Shown piece after piece: positions 1 through 8,283 of a DNA stretch of 64,000 bases. The DNA comes from CADEER01 sp965216585 (GTDB lineage: Bacteria > Desulfobacterota > Binatia > HRBIN30 > CADEER01): assembly GCA_965216585.1 (NCBI GenBank), contig CBDCGC010000003.1, positions 186,001 to 250,000 on the forward strand, given 5' to 3'. The first letter of the stretch is position 1. Every line of letters begins with the position of its first letter. The notes under the pieces were generated by a model. That model did no database searches. It saw nothing but the letters and a program-made list of their open reading frames with translations, and had not been told where the DNA came from. Both the position numbers and the translations under genes were made by a program.

Positions 1-2385
1 CGACGAACGGCGCAGATCCTGCGCCGTCGCCACCATCATCTGCGCCGACTTCACCAACAATCCGGAAAGACCGATGATGTCGGGCTCGTGCTCGCGATGC
101 GCGCGCAGGAGATCCTCCGGCGGCACTTTGATGCCCAGATTGACGACCTGGTAGCCATTGTTGCTGAGGATGATGTCGACGAGGTTCTTGCCGATGTCGT
201 GAACGTCACCCTTGACGGTGGCGAGCAGGATCTTGCCCTTGACGGCCGACTCGCTCTTCTCCATATGCGGCTCGAGGTGCGACACCGCCGCCTTCATCGC
301 CTCGGCCGACTGCAACACCTCGGCGACGATCATCTCGTTGGCGCCAAAGAGCCGGCCAACCTCGGACATGCCGTCCATCAACGGGCCATTGATGATCTCG
401 AGCGGCGCCCGCTCGGCCAACGCTTCGTCGAGATCAGCCGCCAGTCCATCTTTCGTGCCTTCCAATACGTAGAGGGCAAGGCGCTCGTCGAGCGGCAGGT
501 TGCGGCGTTCCTCGACGGTCTTCTTCGGCGCCCGATCGCGAAAGTGATCGCTGAAGGCGGCGATCGGATCATCGCCGCGCCACCAGATCAGATCCTCCGC
601 CAGCCGGCGCTCCTCTTCCGGTATCGAGGGATAACGCTCCAGCTTCTCCGAGCTGACGATGGCCATGTCGAGCCCCGCCTGGACGCAGTGGTAGAGAAAG
701 ACGCTGTTGAGGACCTCGCGACCGGCCGCCGGCAGGCCGAACGACACGTTCGACACGCCGAGAATCGTCCGCGCCTCCGGCAGCGCCTCTTTGATCAGGC
801 GAATCCCCTCGATCGTCTCGACACCCGAGCCGACATAGGCCTCGTCACCCGTGCCGATGGGGAAAACCAAGGCATCAAAAATGATATCGCCGGGTGCGAC
901 ACCGTAGTTCTTGGTCAGCAGATCGAACGACCGCTGGGCGATCGCCAGCTTGCGCTCGCGGGTAATCGCCTGCGCCTGCTGCTTGTCCTCGTCGATGCAG
1001 CCGACGACCAGGGCGGCGCCGTAGCGACGGGCCAGCGGCACGACGCTCTCGAATCGCTCTTCGCCGTCTTCGAGATTGATCGAGTTGATCAGGGACTTTC
1101 CCTGCGTCCGCTGCAGCGCCTCCTCGATGACCACTGGATCGGTGGTGTCGATCATGATCGGCACCTTGACCTTCTTGACCTGCGACTCGAGGAACACGCG
1201 CATGTCGGTGATCTCGTCGCGATCGGGATCCTGCACGCAGACGTCGAGCACGTGCGCGCCGCTGCGCACCTGCTTGCGGCCGATCTCCGCCGCCTCGTCG
1301 ATCTTGCCCTCGCGGATCAAGCGCTTGAACTTGCGCGAGCCGAGCACGTTGGTGCGCTCGCCGACGATCACCGGCCGCGTGTCTTCATCGATGAGCAGCG
1401 TTTCCAGACCCGACACCACGGGGACGGTCGAACGCGAACCGCCGGCGCGAGGCCGGTGCCGGCCAGCGATCGCGGCAATCTTGGCGATGTGTTCAGCCGT
1501 CGTACCGCAACAGCCGCCGATGACGTTCAACCACCCCTCCGAGCAGAAGCGCTCGACCTTGGCCGCCAGCGCGTCCGGCAGCTCGTTGTAGTTGCCATCT
1601 TCATCCGGCAGGCCGGCATTGGGGAAGCACACGATCGGAAACCGCGATATCTCCGCCAGAGTGCGCAGATGATCGGTCATGAAATCGGGACCAGTGGCAC
1701 AGTTCATACCGATCGCCGCCAGGTCTCGATGCGCCACCGAGGTATAGACCGACTCGATCGACTGGCCGCCCAGCATCGTTCCCCAGTTTTCGATCGACAC
1801 GCTGAGCACCACCGGTACCTGGCGCGAACCACCTGCGAAGGCGTCTTCGATACCGAGCAGAGAAGCTTTGACGTTCAACGTATCCTGCTGCGTTTCGAGA
1901 AAAAGTAGATCGACGCCGCCGGCGACGAGCGCGCTTGCTTGTTCTGCATAGGCGGCACGCACCTCGGCAAAGGTGATGTTTTCCGTAACCGAAATACTCT
2001 TCGTCCCCGGCCCCATCGAGCCGGCAACGAAGCGCGGGCGATCATCGGCGAGCTCTTCAATCGCTTCGCGCGCCAGGCGCGCCGCCGCGGCGTTGATGTC
2101 GTGCACCTTGTCCTGCAGGTCGTACTCGGCGAGCACCACCCGCGTGCCGCCGAAGGTATCGGTTTCGAGGATGTCGGCACCGGCGCGCAGATAACCCAGA
2201 TGAATCGAGCGAATCGCATCCGGCTGCGTCAGCACCAGATGCTCGTTGCAGCCGTCCAGGTCCTGGCCGCCGAAGGCGTCGGCATCGAGATCGAGCGTCT
2301 GCACAGCCGTACCCATGGCGCCATCGAGAACCAGAATGCGCTCGCGCAGCGCCTCGCTCAGTGCTTTCGCCGTCGATCCACTCAT
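1..2385 (-). CDS. metH: Cobalamin-dependent methionine synthase MetH, 3' part outside window
   Basis: Transfers a methyl group from methyltetrahydrofolate via cobalamin to homocysteine, making methionine in the cytosol. Only the first 795 codons are visible; the gene runs off the left edge. In order: homocysteine-binding barrel (VLDGAMGT near residue 20; zinc cysteines in NVIGGCCGT, C292/C293), the pterin-binding barrel, the cap helices, and the cobalamin domain with the DVHDIGKN loop, whose His729 would be the lower cobalt ligand. The AdoMet reactivation domain is expected beyond the edge. The ATG at 2383-2385 overlaps the stop of the upstream yihY gene by one base (TGATG), which fixes the start and suggests coupled translation. 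Assignment rests on diagnostic motifs and is very secure. Confidence 0.97.
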   Translation of the reverse strand, partial: MSGSTAKALSEALRERILVLDGAMGTAVQTLDLDADAFGGQDLDGCNEHLVLTQPDAIRSIHLGYLRAGADILETDTFGGTRVVLAEYDLQDKVHDINAAAARLAREAIEELADDRPRFVAGSMGPGTKSISVTENITFAEVRAAYAEQASALVAGGVDLLFLETQQDTLNVKASLLGIEDAFAGGSRQVPVVLSVSIENWGTMLGGQSIESVYTSVAHRDLAAIGMNCATGPDFMTDHLRTLAEISRFPIVCFPNAGLPDEDGNYNELPDALAAKVERFCSEGWLNVIGGCCGTTAEHIAKIAAIAGRHRPRAGGSRSTVPVVSGLETLLIDEDTRPVIVGERTNVLGSRKFKRLIREGKIDEAAEIGRKQVRSGAHVLDVCVQDPDRDEITDMRVFLESQVKKVKVPIMIDTTDPVVIEEALQRTQGKSLINSINLEDGEERFESVVPLARRYGAALVVGCIDEDKQQAQAITRERKLAIAQRSFDLLTKNYGVAPGDIIFDALVFPIGTGDEAYVGSGVETIEGIRLIKEALPEARTILGVSNVSFGLPAAGREVLNSVFLYHCVQAGLDMAIVSSEKLERYPSIPEEERRLAEDLIWWRGDDPIAAFSDHFRDRAPKKTVEERRNLPLDERLALYVLEGTKDGLAADLDEALAERAPLEIINGPLMDGMSEVGRLFGANEMIVAEVLQSAEAMKAAVSHLEPHMEKSESAVKGKILLATVKGDVHDIGKNLVDIILSNNGYQVVNLGIKVPPEDLLRAHREHEPDIIGLSGLLVKSAQMMVATAQDLRRSS

Positions 2386-3656
2386 CACCCGGGATCTGTA
2401 CCCGAGGCTGCAAGCGAAACCAATCCGGGACTTTCGACGTTCAGTGAATCGCGCACGTCGCTCAGGTGCCAGCGCCGAGCCAGCTCCCCACTCTCGCCGC
2501 CGAGCTCGGCGAGGAAGGCGGCGACGCGCGGGTCGCAACCCGTTGGCACCGCACCCTGTCTCTCGAGAGCGAGCAAGCCGACGCCGATCTGCTCGGGTGC
2601 CCGGCCCAGCGTCACCTCGCCGGGCGCCCCCTGCGTCGCCACCAGCCAGCCCAGGTCGAGCATGCGCGCCACCGCCTCCTCGACCGTCTCGTGCGGTACG
2701 CCGAGACGGCGGCCGATCGCCGTGGCGTCGACCGGACCGGCGCCGTCGCGAAAAGCGTCGGCCGCGCGCAGGAGGATTTCCAGTGCCACGGCGGTGCGCC
2801 AATGGCGCGGCCCGTCGCCGCGGGCGCGGACGCCGAATTCGAGCACCGCCGCCAGATGGGCGCCGGCGAGGACCACGACCCAGCTCACGTACAGCCAGAT
2901 CAAGAGGAAGGGCAACTGCGCCAGACCGCGGTAGATCGCGGTGTAGCGAGCCAGGCCGAACTGCAAACCGACGTAGGTGCTCTGCACGAATTGCCAACTG
3001 GCGCCGGCGACCAGGGCGGCAATCACCAGAGGCAGCGGCGCCGCCCGGCGATTGGGCATGATCGAGTAGAGCACGCCGATGGCGACGGCGTTGATCAGCA
3101 CCGGCACCAGCTCGAGGCCCCAGAACACCAGGCTGTCGAACACACTCTGCTGCTGCACCCAGTGCACGATCTGCTGAAACTGCAGGGAAGAGGTGATCGC
3201 CGCCGCGACCAGCAACAGCATCGGCGTGAGGAAGATGACGCTGATGAAGTCGGCGATCTGCCGCCAGATCGAGCGGCTCTCTCGCACCCGCCAGATCTCA
3301 TTGAACGTCGACTCGATACCGCCCAGCAGAGAGATGACCGTGACGAACAGGGCGGCGGCGCCGAGGAAGCCGAGGCCGGAAATGTTGGTGTTGTCGATGT
3401 AACCAATGATGCGCTGAGCGACGTCGTGATCGAGCACCAGGCGCTCGATCAAGAAGGGCTGCAGCAGACTCTGCGCCCCGAGGCCGCGCAGCAGGGCGAA
3501 GATCAACGCCAACAGCGGCACCACCGAGAGCAAGGTCGAATAGGCGAGCGACGCGGCCTCGTTGAGCCCGCGATCGCGGTAGAAACGCAGCGCGACGACC
3601 CAGATCAGCTCACCTAGCTCGCGCAACCAGCGCCAGAGTGTTTGCAAGATCGCCAT
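2385..3656 (-). CDS. yihY: YihY/BrkB family inner-membrane protein
   Basis: A 423-residue integral membrane protein of the YihY/BrkB (formerly 'ribonuclease BN') family. The N-terminal two thirds carries about six hydrophobic helices and the family signature around NEAASLAYSTLLSVVPLLAL and GLNEAA. The last ~110 residues are soluble and look like a winged helix (ATAIGRRLGVPHETVEEAV), as in longer proteobacterial members. Molecular function of the family is unsettled; a transporter-like role is suspected and true RNase activity was assigned elsewhere. Its stop overlaps the metH start by one base, an unusual partner for a methionine synthase. ATG start at 3654-3656 gives a normal family length. 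Confidence 0.9.
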   Translation of the reverse strand: MAILQTLWRWLRELGELIWVVALRFYRDRGLNEAASLAYSTLLSVVPLLALIFALLRGLGAQSLLQPFLIERLVLDHDVAQRIIGYIDNTNISGLGFLGAAALFVTVISLLGGIESTFNEIWRVRESRSIWRQIADFISVIFLTPMLLLVAAAITSSLQFQQIVHWVQQQSVFDSLVFWGLELVPVLINAVAIGVLYSIMPNRRAAPLPLVIAALVAGASWQFVQSTYVGLQFGLARYTAIYRGLAQLPFLLIWLYVSWVVVLAGAHLAAVLEFGVRARGDGPRHWRTAVALEILLRAADAFRDGAGPVDATAIGRRLGVPHETVEEAVARMLDLGWLVATQGAPGEVTLGRAPEQIGVGLLALERQGAVPTGCDPRVAAFLAELGGESGELARRWHLSDVRDSLNVESPGLVSLAASGTDPG

Positions 3657-3722
3657 CTCGACTCGACTCCCACTATCGCCTCTTCCGGGCAGCGTGTCGA
3701 TCGACGAACGCGATATGCAGCC

Positions 3723-3867
3723 CAGCCTAGCAAAACCCCCGGCGTGACCGCCGGATCATACAGTGAAGAAACTTCTCTTGGAGGCTCTGGCCGTTGGCGC
3801 TACGATGGGGGCGAGAGTGTGACAGCTATGACCCAACAATCATTGGTGCTTTGTGCCCCAAGCCTAG
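3723..3867. repeat. Repeat module A, copy 1
   Basis: A 145-bp segment identical base for base to 4175-4319. It starts and ends with the short string CCTAG shared by other module borders here (CAGCCTAG and CAAGCCTAG). It contains a small inverted repeat (CCGGCG...CGCCGG) near its start. No coding signal. The gene-free stretch 3657-4458 consists almost entirely of modules A, B and C. Confidence 0.9.
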
Positions 3868-4053
3868 CATGGTCCCGAGCGTCGCATCGTACATTGGCGA
3901 GCCCCCGAATACGGCGGGTCTCCCCCAGGTCAGAATGAATCAACAACTGCCAACTCGGGTCACACTCTCGGACTGACAACCCCTCCGACGATCTTATGAG
4001 GTGACTCCGCCAGGCAACAGCGCATAGGCGACATCGAGGGAGTTTCAGGTCAG
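3868..4053. repeat. Repeat module B, copy 1
   Basis: A 186-bp segment repeated at 7602-7787, same length and essentially the same sequence. Here it directly follows module A, so 3723-4053 shows the uninterrupted A-B order. It ends in AGTTTCAGGTCAG, a variant of the AGTTTCAGCCTAG border that ends module C. No convincing gene in it. Confidence 0.9.
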
Positions 4054-4182
4054 CCGGGCCCCCGGCGCGGCGCCGGATCATTCATATAGAGAAACTCTCG
4101 ATTTGCCTCGCGCAGCGACACCAACCTTTGCCTTCGCCTAAGCCTGCGCCTGAGCCTACGAGCGCAGCGAGTTTCAGCCTAG
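4054..4182. repeat. Repeat module C, copy 1
   Basis: A 129-bp segment repeated at 8155-8283 with about two mismatches, in diverged form at 8027-8154, and in reverse orientation with more divergence at 37016-37126. It begins with a GC-rich palindromic block (GGCGCGGCGCCGG), continues with GATCATTCATATAGAGAAAC, and ends in AGTTTCAGCCTAG. It looks like a dispersed non-coding repeat family of this genome. Confidence 0.88.
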
Positions 4183-4319
4183 CAAAACCCCCGGCGTGAC
4201 CGCCGGATCATACAGTGAAGAAACTTCTCTTGGAGGCTCTGGCCGTTGGCGCTACGATGGGGGCGAGAGTGTGACAGCTATGACCCAACAATCATTGGTG
4301 CTTTGTGCCCCAAGCCTAG
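4175..4319. repeat. Repeat module A, copy 2 (interrupted A-B unit, left half)
   Basis: Identical to 3723-3867. In copy 1 module A runs straight into module B; here the sequence is broken right after CAAGCCTAG (4311-4319) by two insertion sequences, and module B resumes at 7602. This lets the insertion junctions be read exactly. Confidence 0.9.
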
Positions 4320-5991
4320 TTCCCGTCTCGAAACGGCAAGTGATTGAAATAATGTGAGAAAATCGAGAAATAGTTGGCAAAAAAGGGGTGTTTTCCCTGC
4401 TGATGTGATATCAGTGAATCTCCACAAGTCATTGAAATCACAAAGGAAAACAACCCCAATGAGAGAGATCGTACGCCAACAATTGTCACTTGTCGAACCG
4501 GCCATCGAGCACGAACACGCCAGGGAGCTGCAAAAGATCCGCTCCCTGGTGGACCAGTACCCGGAAATCGCCGCTCTGGTTCACGCCGACCTGGTGCGGG
4601 GGCTGAAAAATCCACAATCGGGCCGTCGCGGCAGGCTCAGCGGCGAGCAGGTGCTGATGGCGCTGTTGATCAAGCAAATGAACGGCTTCAGCTACAAAGT
4701 GCTGGCCTATCATTTGGCCGATTCCACCACCTACCGAGCCGTGTGCGGCTTTGGCATCGGCGACAAGGTTCCATCGAGTAAGACTCTTCAGCGCGACATC
4801 AAGCGGATCAGGGCCGAAACGCTCGAAGCGATCAACCGAATCCTGCTGCGCGGTGCGGTAACAATGGGAATCGAGAAGGGGCGCAAGGTGCGGGTGGATT
4901 GCACGGTGGTGGAGTCCAACATTCACCACCCCACCGACTCCTCGTTGTTGTGGGACTGCGTGCGGGTGCTCAGCCGATTGAGCAGGCGCGCCACAGAGAT
5001 CTGCGACGTGGTGGTGTCCAATCACTGCAAGCGGGCAAAACGGCGGGCGCTGGGAATCGTCAACGCGCGCAGCAACAAGCAGCGCAAGAAGTTGTACCGC
5101 GACCTACTCAGCGTCGCACGCAAGACTCTGAGCGATGGTAAACGTGTACGTGCAGCACTGCAGCGTGGACCAACAAGCGATCCGATTCAGGCGATGGTCA
5201 TCGAGGTCGAGTTGCAGCACTACTCGGTGCTGGCCGAGCGGGTGATAGCACAGACCGAAAAGCGAGTGCTGGGCGCAGAATTTGTGCCCACGCAGGAAAA
5301 GATCGTTTCGATCTTCGAGCCCCACAGCGACATCATCATCAAGGATCGGCGCGAGACCCTGTTTGGTCACAAGGTGACTATCACCGGCTCAGCAAGTGGG
5401 CTGTTCACCGATCTGGTGATCGAGCAAGGCAACCCCGCCGATGTGACACTGGCCACGCGGATGATCACTCGACAAAAAGAGATCTTTGGCCGTGTGCCTC
5501 GCCAGGCTGCATTCGATGGCGGGTTTGCTTCCAGGGACAATCTCAACGCCATCAAGCAGCTCGGTGTCAAGGACGCTGCGTTTGCCAAGAAGCGCGGGCT
5601 GGCGATCACCGAGATGGCCAAGAGCACCTGGGTCTACAAGAAGCTGCGCGACTTCCGTGCGGGCATCGAGGGCATGATCTCTTATCTCAAGCGCTGCTTT
5701 GCCATGGACCGCTGCAACTGGCGGGGCTTTGCCTCCTTCCGAGCCTACGCTTGGTCTTCAGTGCTCACCGCCAACTTCTTGCTCGTCGCTCGACACTCCA
5801 CCTAGATCGACGCAAAGCCCCCCGGCCGGCTCCCAAAAACGGGACGAACGCACCGCTGCGCCCACATGCGCATTTTTCAACGCTTCGCCGCCGCAATTGG
5901 GACTCGCACTGATTCTGCGTTCGCAAATCCTCGAATTCTTCGCGGCCTCTCAAAAACTCGCCTCGCTCAAACCTTCATTCCGAGACGGGAA
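4320..5991 (+). mobile_element. ISNCY-like insertion sequence, 1672 bp, with 11-bp inverted repeats and 9-bp target duplication
   Basis: Ends are TTCCCGTCTCG at 4320-4330 and its perfect complement CGAGACGGGAA at 5981-5991. Beyond 11 bp the ends match only partly. The flanks are the same nonamer, CAAGCCTAG, at 4311-4319 and 5992-6000, taken as the target-site duplication. It carries one intact DDE transposase gene and an A+T-richer left end than its surroundings. Because both inverted repeats, the duplication and the reading frame are intact, it looks recently inserted and possibly still active. Family naming (ISNCY) rests on the transposase motifs only. Confidence 0.88.
4459..5805 (+). CDS. 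DDE transposase of the ISNCY-like element
   Basis: Transposase of the element at 4320-5991. The start at 4459 (MREIVRQQ) is chosen because related transposases begin this way and AAAGGAAAA lies about ten bases upstream; the frame is open back to an ATG at 4354. Product about 448 residues. Features: helical DNA-binding N-terminus (LSGEQVLMALLIKQMNGFSY), first catalytic Asp in VRVDCTVVESNIH, second Asp in AFDGGFASRDN, and the catalytic Glu in GIEGMISYLKR near the C-terminus, i.e. a complete DDE triad. No frameshift or internal stop is seen. Confidence 0.9.
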   Translation: MREIVRQQLSLVEPAIEHEHARELQKIRSLVDQYPEIAALVHADLVRGLKNPQSGRRGRLSGEQVLMALLIKQMNGFSYKVLAYHLADSTTYRAVCGFGIGDKVPSSKTLQRDIKRIRAETLEAINRILLRGAVTMGIEKGRKVRVDCTVVESNIHHPTDSSLLWDCVRVLSRLSRRATEICDVVVSNHCKRAKRRALGIVNARSNKQRKKLYRDLLSVARKTLSDGKRVRAALQRGPTSDPIQAMVIEVELQHYSVLAERVIAQTEKRVLGAEFVPTQEKIVSIFEPHSDIIIKDRRETLFGHKVTITGSASGLFTDLVIEQGNPADVTLATRMITRQKEIFGRVPRQAAFDGGFASRDNLNAIKQLGVKDAAFAKKRGLAITEMAKSTWVYKKLRDFRAGIEGMISYLKRCFAMDRCNWRGFASFRAYAWSSVLTANFLLVARHST

Positions 5992-6071
5992 CAAGCCTAG
6001 CCCTTTCTGCCAACGATAGTGAGACATCTTCTCCACTGGAAATTACAGTAGGGCGGTGGAAGGTATGAAGG

Positions 6072-6554
6072 ATGGAAGCAGAGAGAGACAGATTGGATTG
6101 GGAGGGTAGGTTTGCGCCACCAGGGGAGACTGAGGAGCGTAGCGACGAAGGCTTCCCTGGTGGCGCGGCGCCTTCGGCGCCGGACTGCGAAGTAGTGGCC
6201 AGGCCGACTCGGCGACAGTTCACGGCGCAGTATCGGCTTCGAATCGTACAGGAAGCCGAGCAGTGCTCGGAGCCAGGCGAGGTAGGCCGGTTGCTGCGGC
6301 GCGAGGGGCTGTACAGCTCGCATCTGGCAAACTGGCGCAAGACGTATCAGGACGGTGGTGCGGGTGCGCTGGCGCCCAAGAAGCGCGGGCGCAAGGCCGA
6401 GGGGCGCAACCCTCTGGAGAAGCGGGTACGCCAGCTCGAATCAGAGCTGGCCCGCACGCAGGAGAAGTTGCGCAAGGCAAACTTGATCCTGGACATGCAG
6501 GGAAAAGTTGCCGGGCTGCTGGGATTCAGCCTCGAGGACGGGAAGGACTCCTGA
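6072..6554 (+). CDS. IS3-family transposase OrfA (HTH protein)
   Basis: First gene of the IS3-family element, about 160 residues. It contains the IS3/IS911 OrfA helix-turn-helix (RRQFTAQYRLRIVQEAEQC, then LLRREGLYSSHLANWRK) followed by a charged leucine-zipper-like coiled coil (NPLEKRVRQLESELARTQEK). This protein binds the element ends and joins OrfB. The residues before about 45 are low in family similarity, so the true start may lie downstream of 6072. The stop TGA (6552-6554) overlaps the orfB ATG by one base, and orfB is in the -1 frame relative to orfA. Confidence 0.85.
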   Translation: MEAERDRLDWEGRFAPPGETEERSDEGFPGGAAPSAPDCEVVARPTRRQFTAQYRLRIVQEAEQCSEPGEVGRLLRREGLYSSHLANWRKTYQDGGAGALAPKKRGRKAEGRNPLEKRVRQLESELARTQEKLRKANLILDMQGKVAGLLGFSLEDGKDS

Positions 6555-7558
6555 TGGCGGCCGAAGAGCTTGCTCGGCACGTCGGCGTTGCGCCGGCGTG
6601 CCGGGGGTTGGCCGTGTCGCGGGCGAGCTTCTACCGTCGACGAAGGCCGTCTTCCGGGCATCAGCAGCCGCGGCCTACACCTGCCCGGGCTCTGAGTACG
6701 AGCGAACGCGACCTGGTCGCCGCTGAGCTCTACTCCGAGCGCTTCGTCGATCGCGCTCCGGCCGAGATCGTGGCCACGCTGCTCGACGAGAAGAAGTACC
6801 TGTGCTCGGAACGCACGATGTACCGTGTCCTGGCTGAGCGCCGCACGGTGCGCGAGCGACGAAACCAACGCCGGCACCCCGAGTACAAGAAGCCCGAGCT
6901 CGTCGCCACGGCCCCCAATCAGGTCTGGTCCTGGGACATTACCAAGCTCCTGGGGCCGAAGGCGTGGACCTATTACTACCTCTATGTCCTGCTCGACCTG
7001 TACTCGCGCTACGCCGTGGGCTGGATGGTCGCCGACCGAGAGAACTCGGTGTTGGCCGGGCGGCTCATCGAAGAAAGCTACCAGAAGCACGGTGTGCGGC
7101 CCGACGTGCTGACACTGCATTCCGATCGAGGCGCGCCCATGACGAGCAAGTGCACCGCGCAGCTCCTGGCCGACCTCGGTATCACTCGGTCCCTGTCGCG
7201 GCCGAGGGTCTCTGACGACAATCCGTTCTCGGAGTCGCAGTTCAAGACGGTGAAGTACCATCCTGGCTTCCCTGGTCGCTTCGACGATCAGGCTGCGGCG
7301 ACGGCCTTCTGTCGAACCTTCTTCCCCTGGTACAACCACGAGCATCGTCATGGCGGTATCGCGATGCTCACTCCGGCCGATGTTCATTTCGGGCGCGCCG
7401 CCCAGATGCTCGACAACCGTCGTCGCGTGCTCAACGCGGCCCACGACGCCCATCCAGAACGCTTCGTACGGGGCGCGCCCGTCGTGCCACCTCTTCCCAA
7501 CGCGGTCTGGATCAACCCGCCGGCCGTATCACCGAACGGGGGCCGTACTGCTCACTAA
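6554..7558 (+). CDS. IS3-family transposase OrfB (DDE integrase core)
   Basis: Catalytic subunit of the IS3-family transposase, about 334 residues. N-terminal HTH_21-like segment (SRASFYRRRR, then AEIVATLLDEKKYLCSERTMYRVL), followed by the integrase core with the DDE triad: Asp in VWSWDITKL, Asp in LHSDRGAP, Glu in NPFSESQFKT. The ATG at 6554 overlaps the orfA stop, suggesting reinitiation; the frame is also open upstream back to 6263, so a -1 frameshift giving an OrfAB fusion, the usual IS3 mechanism, is equally possible. Confidence 0.9.
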   Translation: MAAEELARHVGVAPACRGLAVSRASFYRRRRPSSGHQQPRPTPARALSTSERDLVAAELYSERFVDRAPAEIVATLLDEKKYLCSERTMYRVLAERRTVRERRNQRRHPEYKKPELVATAPNQVWSWDITKLLGPKAWTYYYLYVLLDLYSRYAVGWMVADRENSVLAGRLIEESYQKHGVRPDVLTLHSDRGAPMTSKCTAQLLADLGITRSLSRPRVSDDNPFSESQFKTVKYHPGFPGRFDDQAAATAFCRTFFPWYNHEHRHGGIAMLTPADVHFGRAAQMLDNRRRVLNAAHDAHPERFVRGAPVVPPLPNAVWINPPAVSPNGGRTAH

Positions 7559-7601
7559 TTCGCGAACCGACGTGTCTCATTGTCGTTGACAGGTTCCGTA
7601 G

Positions 7602-7787
7602 CATGGTCCCGAGCGTCGCATCGTACATTGGCGAGCCCCCGAATACGGCGGGTCTCCCCCAGGTCAGAATGAATCAACAACTGCCAACTCGGGTCACACT
7701 CTCGGACTGACAACCCCTCCGACGATCTTATGAGGTGACTCCGCCAGGCAACAGCGCATAGGCGACATCGAGGGAGTTTCAGGTCAG
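7602..7787. repeat. Repeat module B, copy 2 (interrupted A-B unit, right half)
   Basis: Repeats 3868-4053 over its full 186 bp. It is the continuation of module A copy 2, displaced about 3.3 kb by the two insertion sequences. The gene-free stretch 7559-8279 holds only the IS3 right end and repeat modules; no gene is supported there. Confidence 0.9.
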
Positions 7788-8026
7788 AGCGCGTAGCCAT
7801 CCCCCCCTTTGGAAAAGGGGGGTTAGGGGGGATTTCGCAGAGCGCGGTGAGGTGCATCAGAAAATCCCCCTCAGTCCCCCTTTTTCAAAGGGGGAGGCTG
7901 GGCCGATGAAGAGCGCGTAGCGATCCCTCTTAAGTGAAAGGGGGAAGTCGGGCATTCGACGAAGGGAGAAGATTCGGCGTCTTTTCTCTGAAGTGTTCGG
8001 GCTGGTCTTCGCCAATTTCAGGTAAG
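7788..8026. repeat. Non-coding segment with two C-run/G-run hairpins
   Basis: Contains two strong hairpins of the type CCCCCCTTT-loop-AAAGGGGGG (stem arms 7802-7810 and 7814-7822) and CCCCCTTT-loop-AAAGGGGG (7876-7883 and 7887-7894), plus a partial third motif (AAGTGAAAGGGGGAAG near 7930). Such elements are common dispersed intergenic repeats in several bacterial phyla. The segment ends in AATTTCAGGTAAG, another variant of the module border. No gene seen. Confidence 0.75.
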
Positions 8027-8154
8027 CAAACCCACCGGCGCGGCGCCGGATCATTCACGTAGAGAAAGTGTTCGAATGGGATGTCGCGCCAGCGATCACC
8101 GACCTCAGCCTGCACCTGCGCCTGAGCCTACGAGCGCAGCGAGTTTCAGCCTAG
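8027..8154. repeat. Diverged copy of repeat module C
   Basis: About 128 bp aligning to module C: same GC-rich block (CCGGCGCGGCGCCGG), GATCATTCACGTAGAGAAAG, and the same 3' part ending AGTTTCAGCCTAG. The middle (about 8064-8100) differs from 4054-4182. It lies directly upstream of the near-perfect copy at 8155, so the two form a head-to-tail pair. Confidence 0.75.
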
Positions 8155-8283
8155 CCGGGCCCCCGGCACGGCGCCGGATCATTCATATAGAGAAACTCTC
8201 GATTTGCCTCGCGCAGCGACACCAACCTTTGCCTTTGCCTAAGCCTGCGCCTGAGCCTACGAGCGCAGCGAGTTTCAGCCTAG
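8155..8283. repeat. Repeat module C, copy 2, reaching into the stop codon of the next gene
   Basis: Nearly identical to 4054-4182. Its terminal CCTAG overlaps the stop codon (8280-8282, TAG on the minus strand) of the acetoacetate-decarboxylase-like gene. The repeat therefore supplies or coincides with the end of that gene. Confidence 0.85.

Larger units (their letters stand above)
6001..7598 (+). mobile_element. IS3-family insertion sequence, about 1.6 kb, with imperfect inverted repeats and TAG duplication
   Basis: The left end holds TGCCAACGATAGTGAGACA (6008-6026) and the right end, read on the other strand, TGTCAACGACAATGAGACA (7573-7591): 16 of 19 match. Comparing with the intact A-B junction at 3867/3868, the foreign segment is 6001-7598 flanked by TAG at 5998-6000 and 7599-7601, a 3-bp target duplication as expected for IS3 elements. 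It abuts the 9-bp duplication of the neighbouring element with no gap. It encodes orfA and orfB in overlapping frames, both intact. Confidence 0.85.

Noticed and set aside
88..1908. Long open frame on the plus strand (about 606 codons)
   Set aside because: It is the complement of metH, whose minus-strand translation carries homocysteine-, pterin- and cobalamin-binding motifs.
3657..4459. Small genes in the repeat modules
   Set aside because: Open frames there recur only because the modules are duplicated; no ribosome-binding sites or family motifs.
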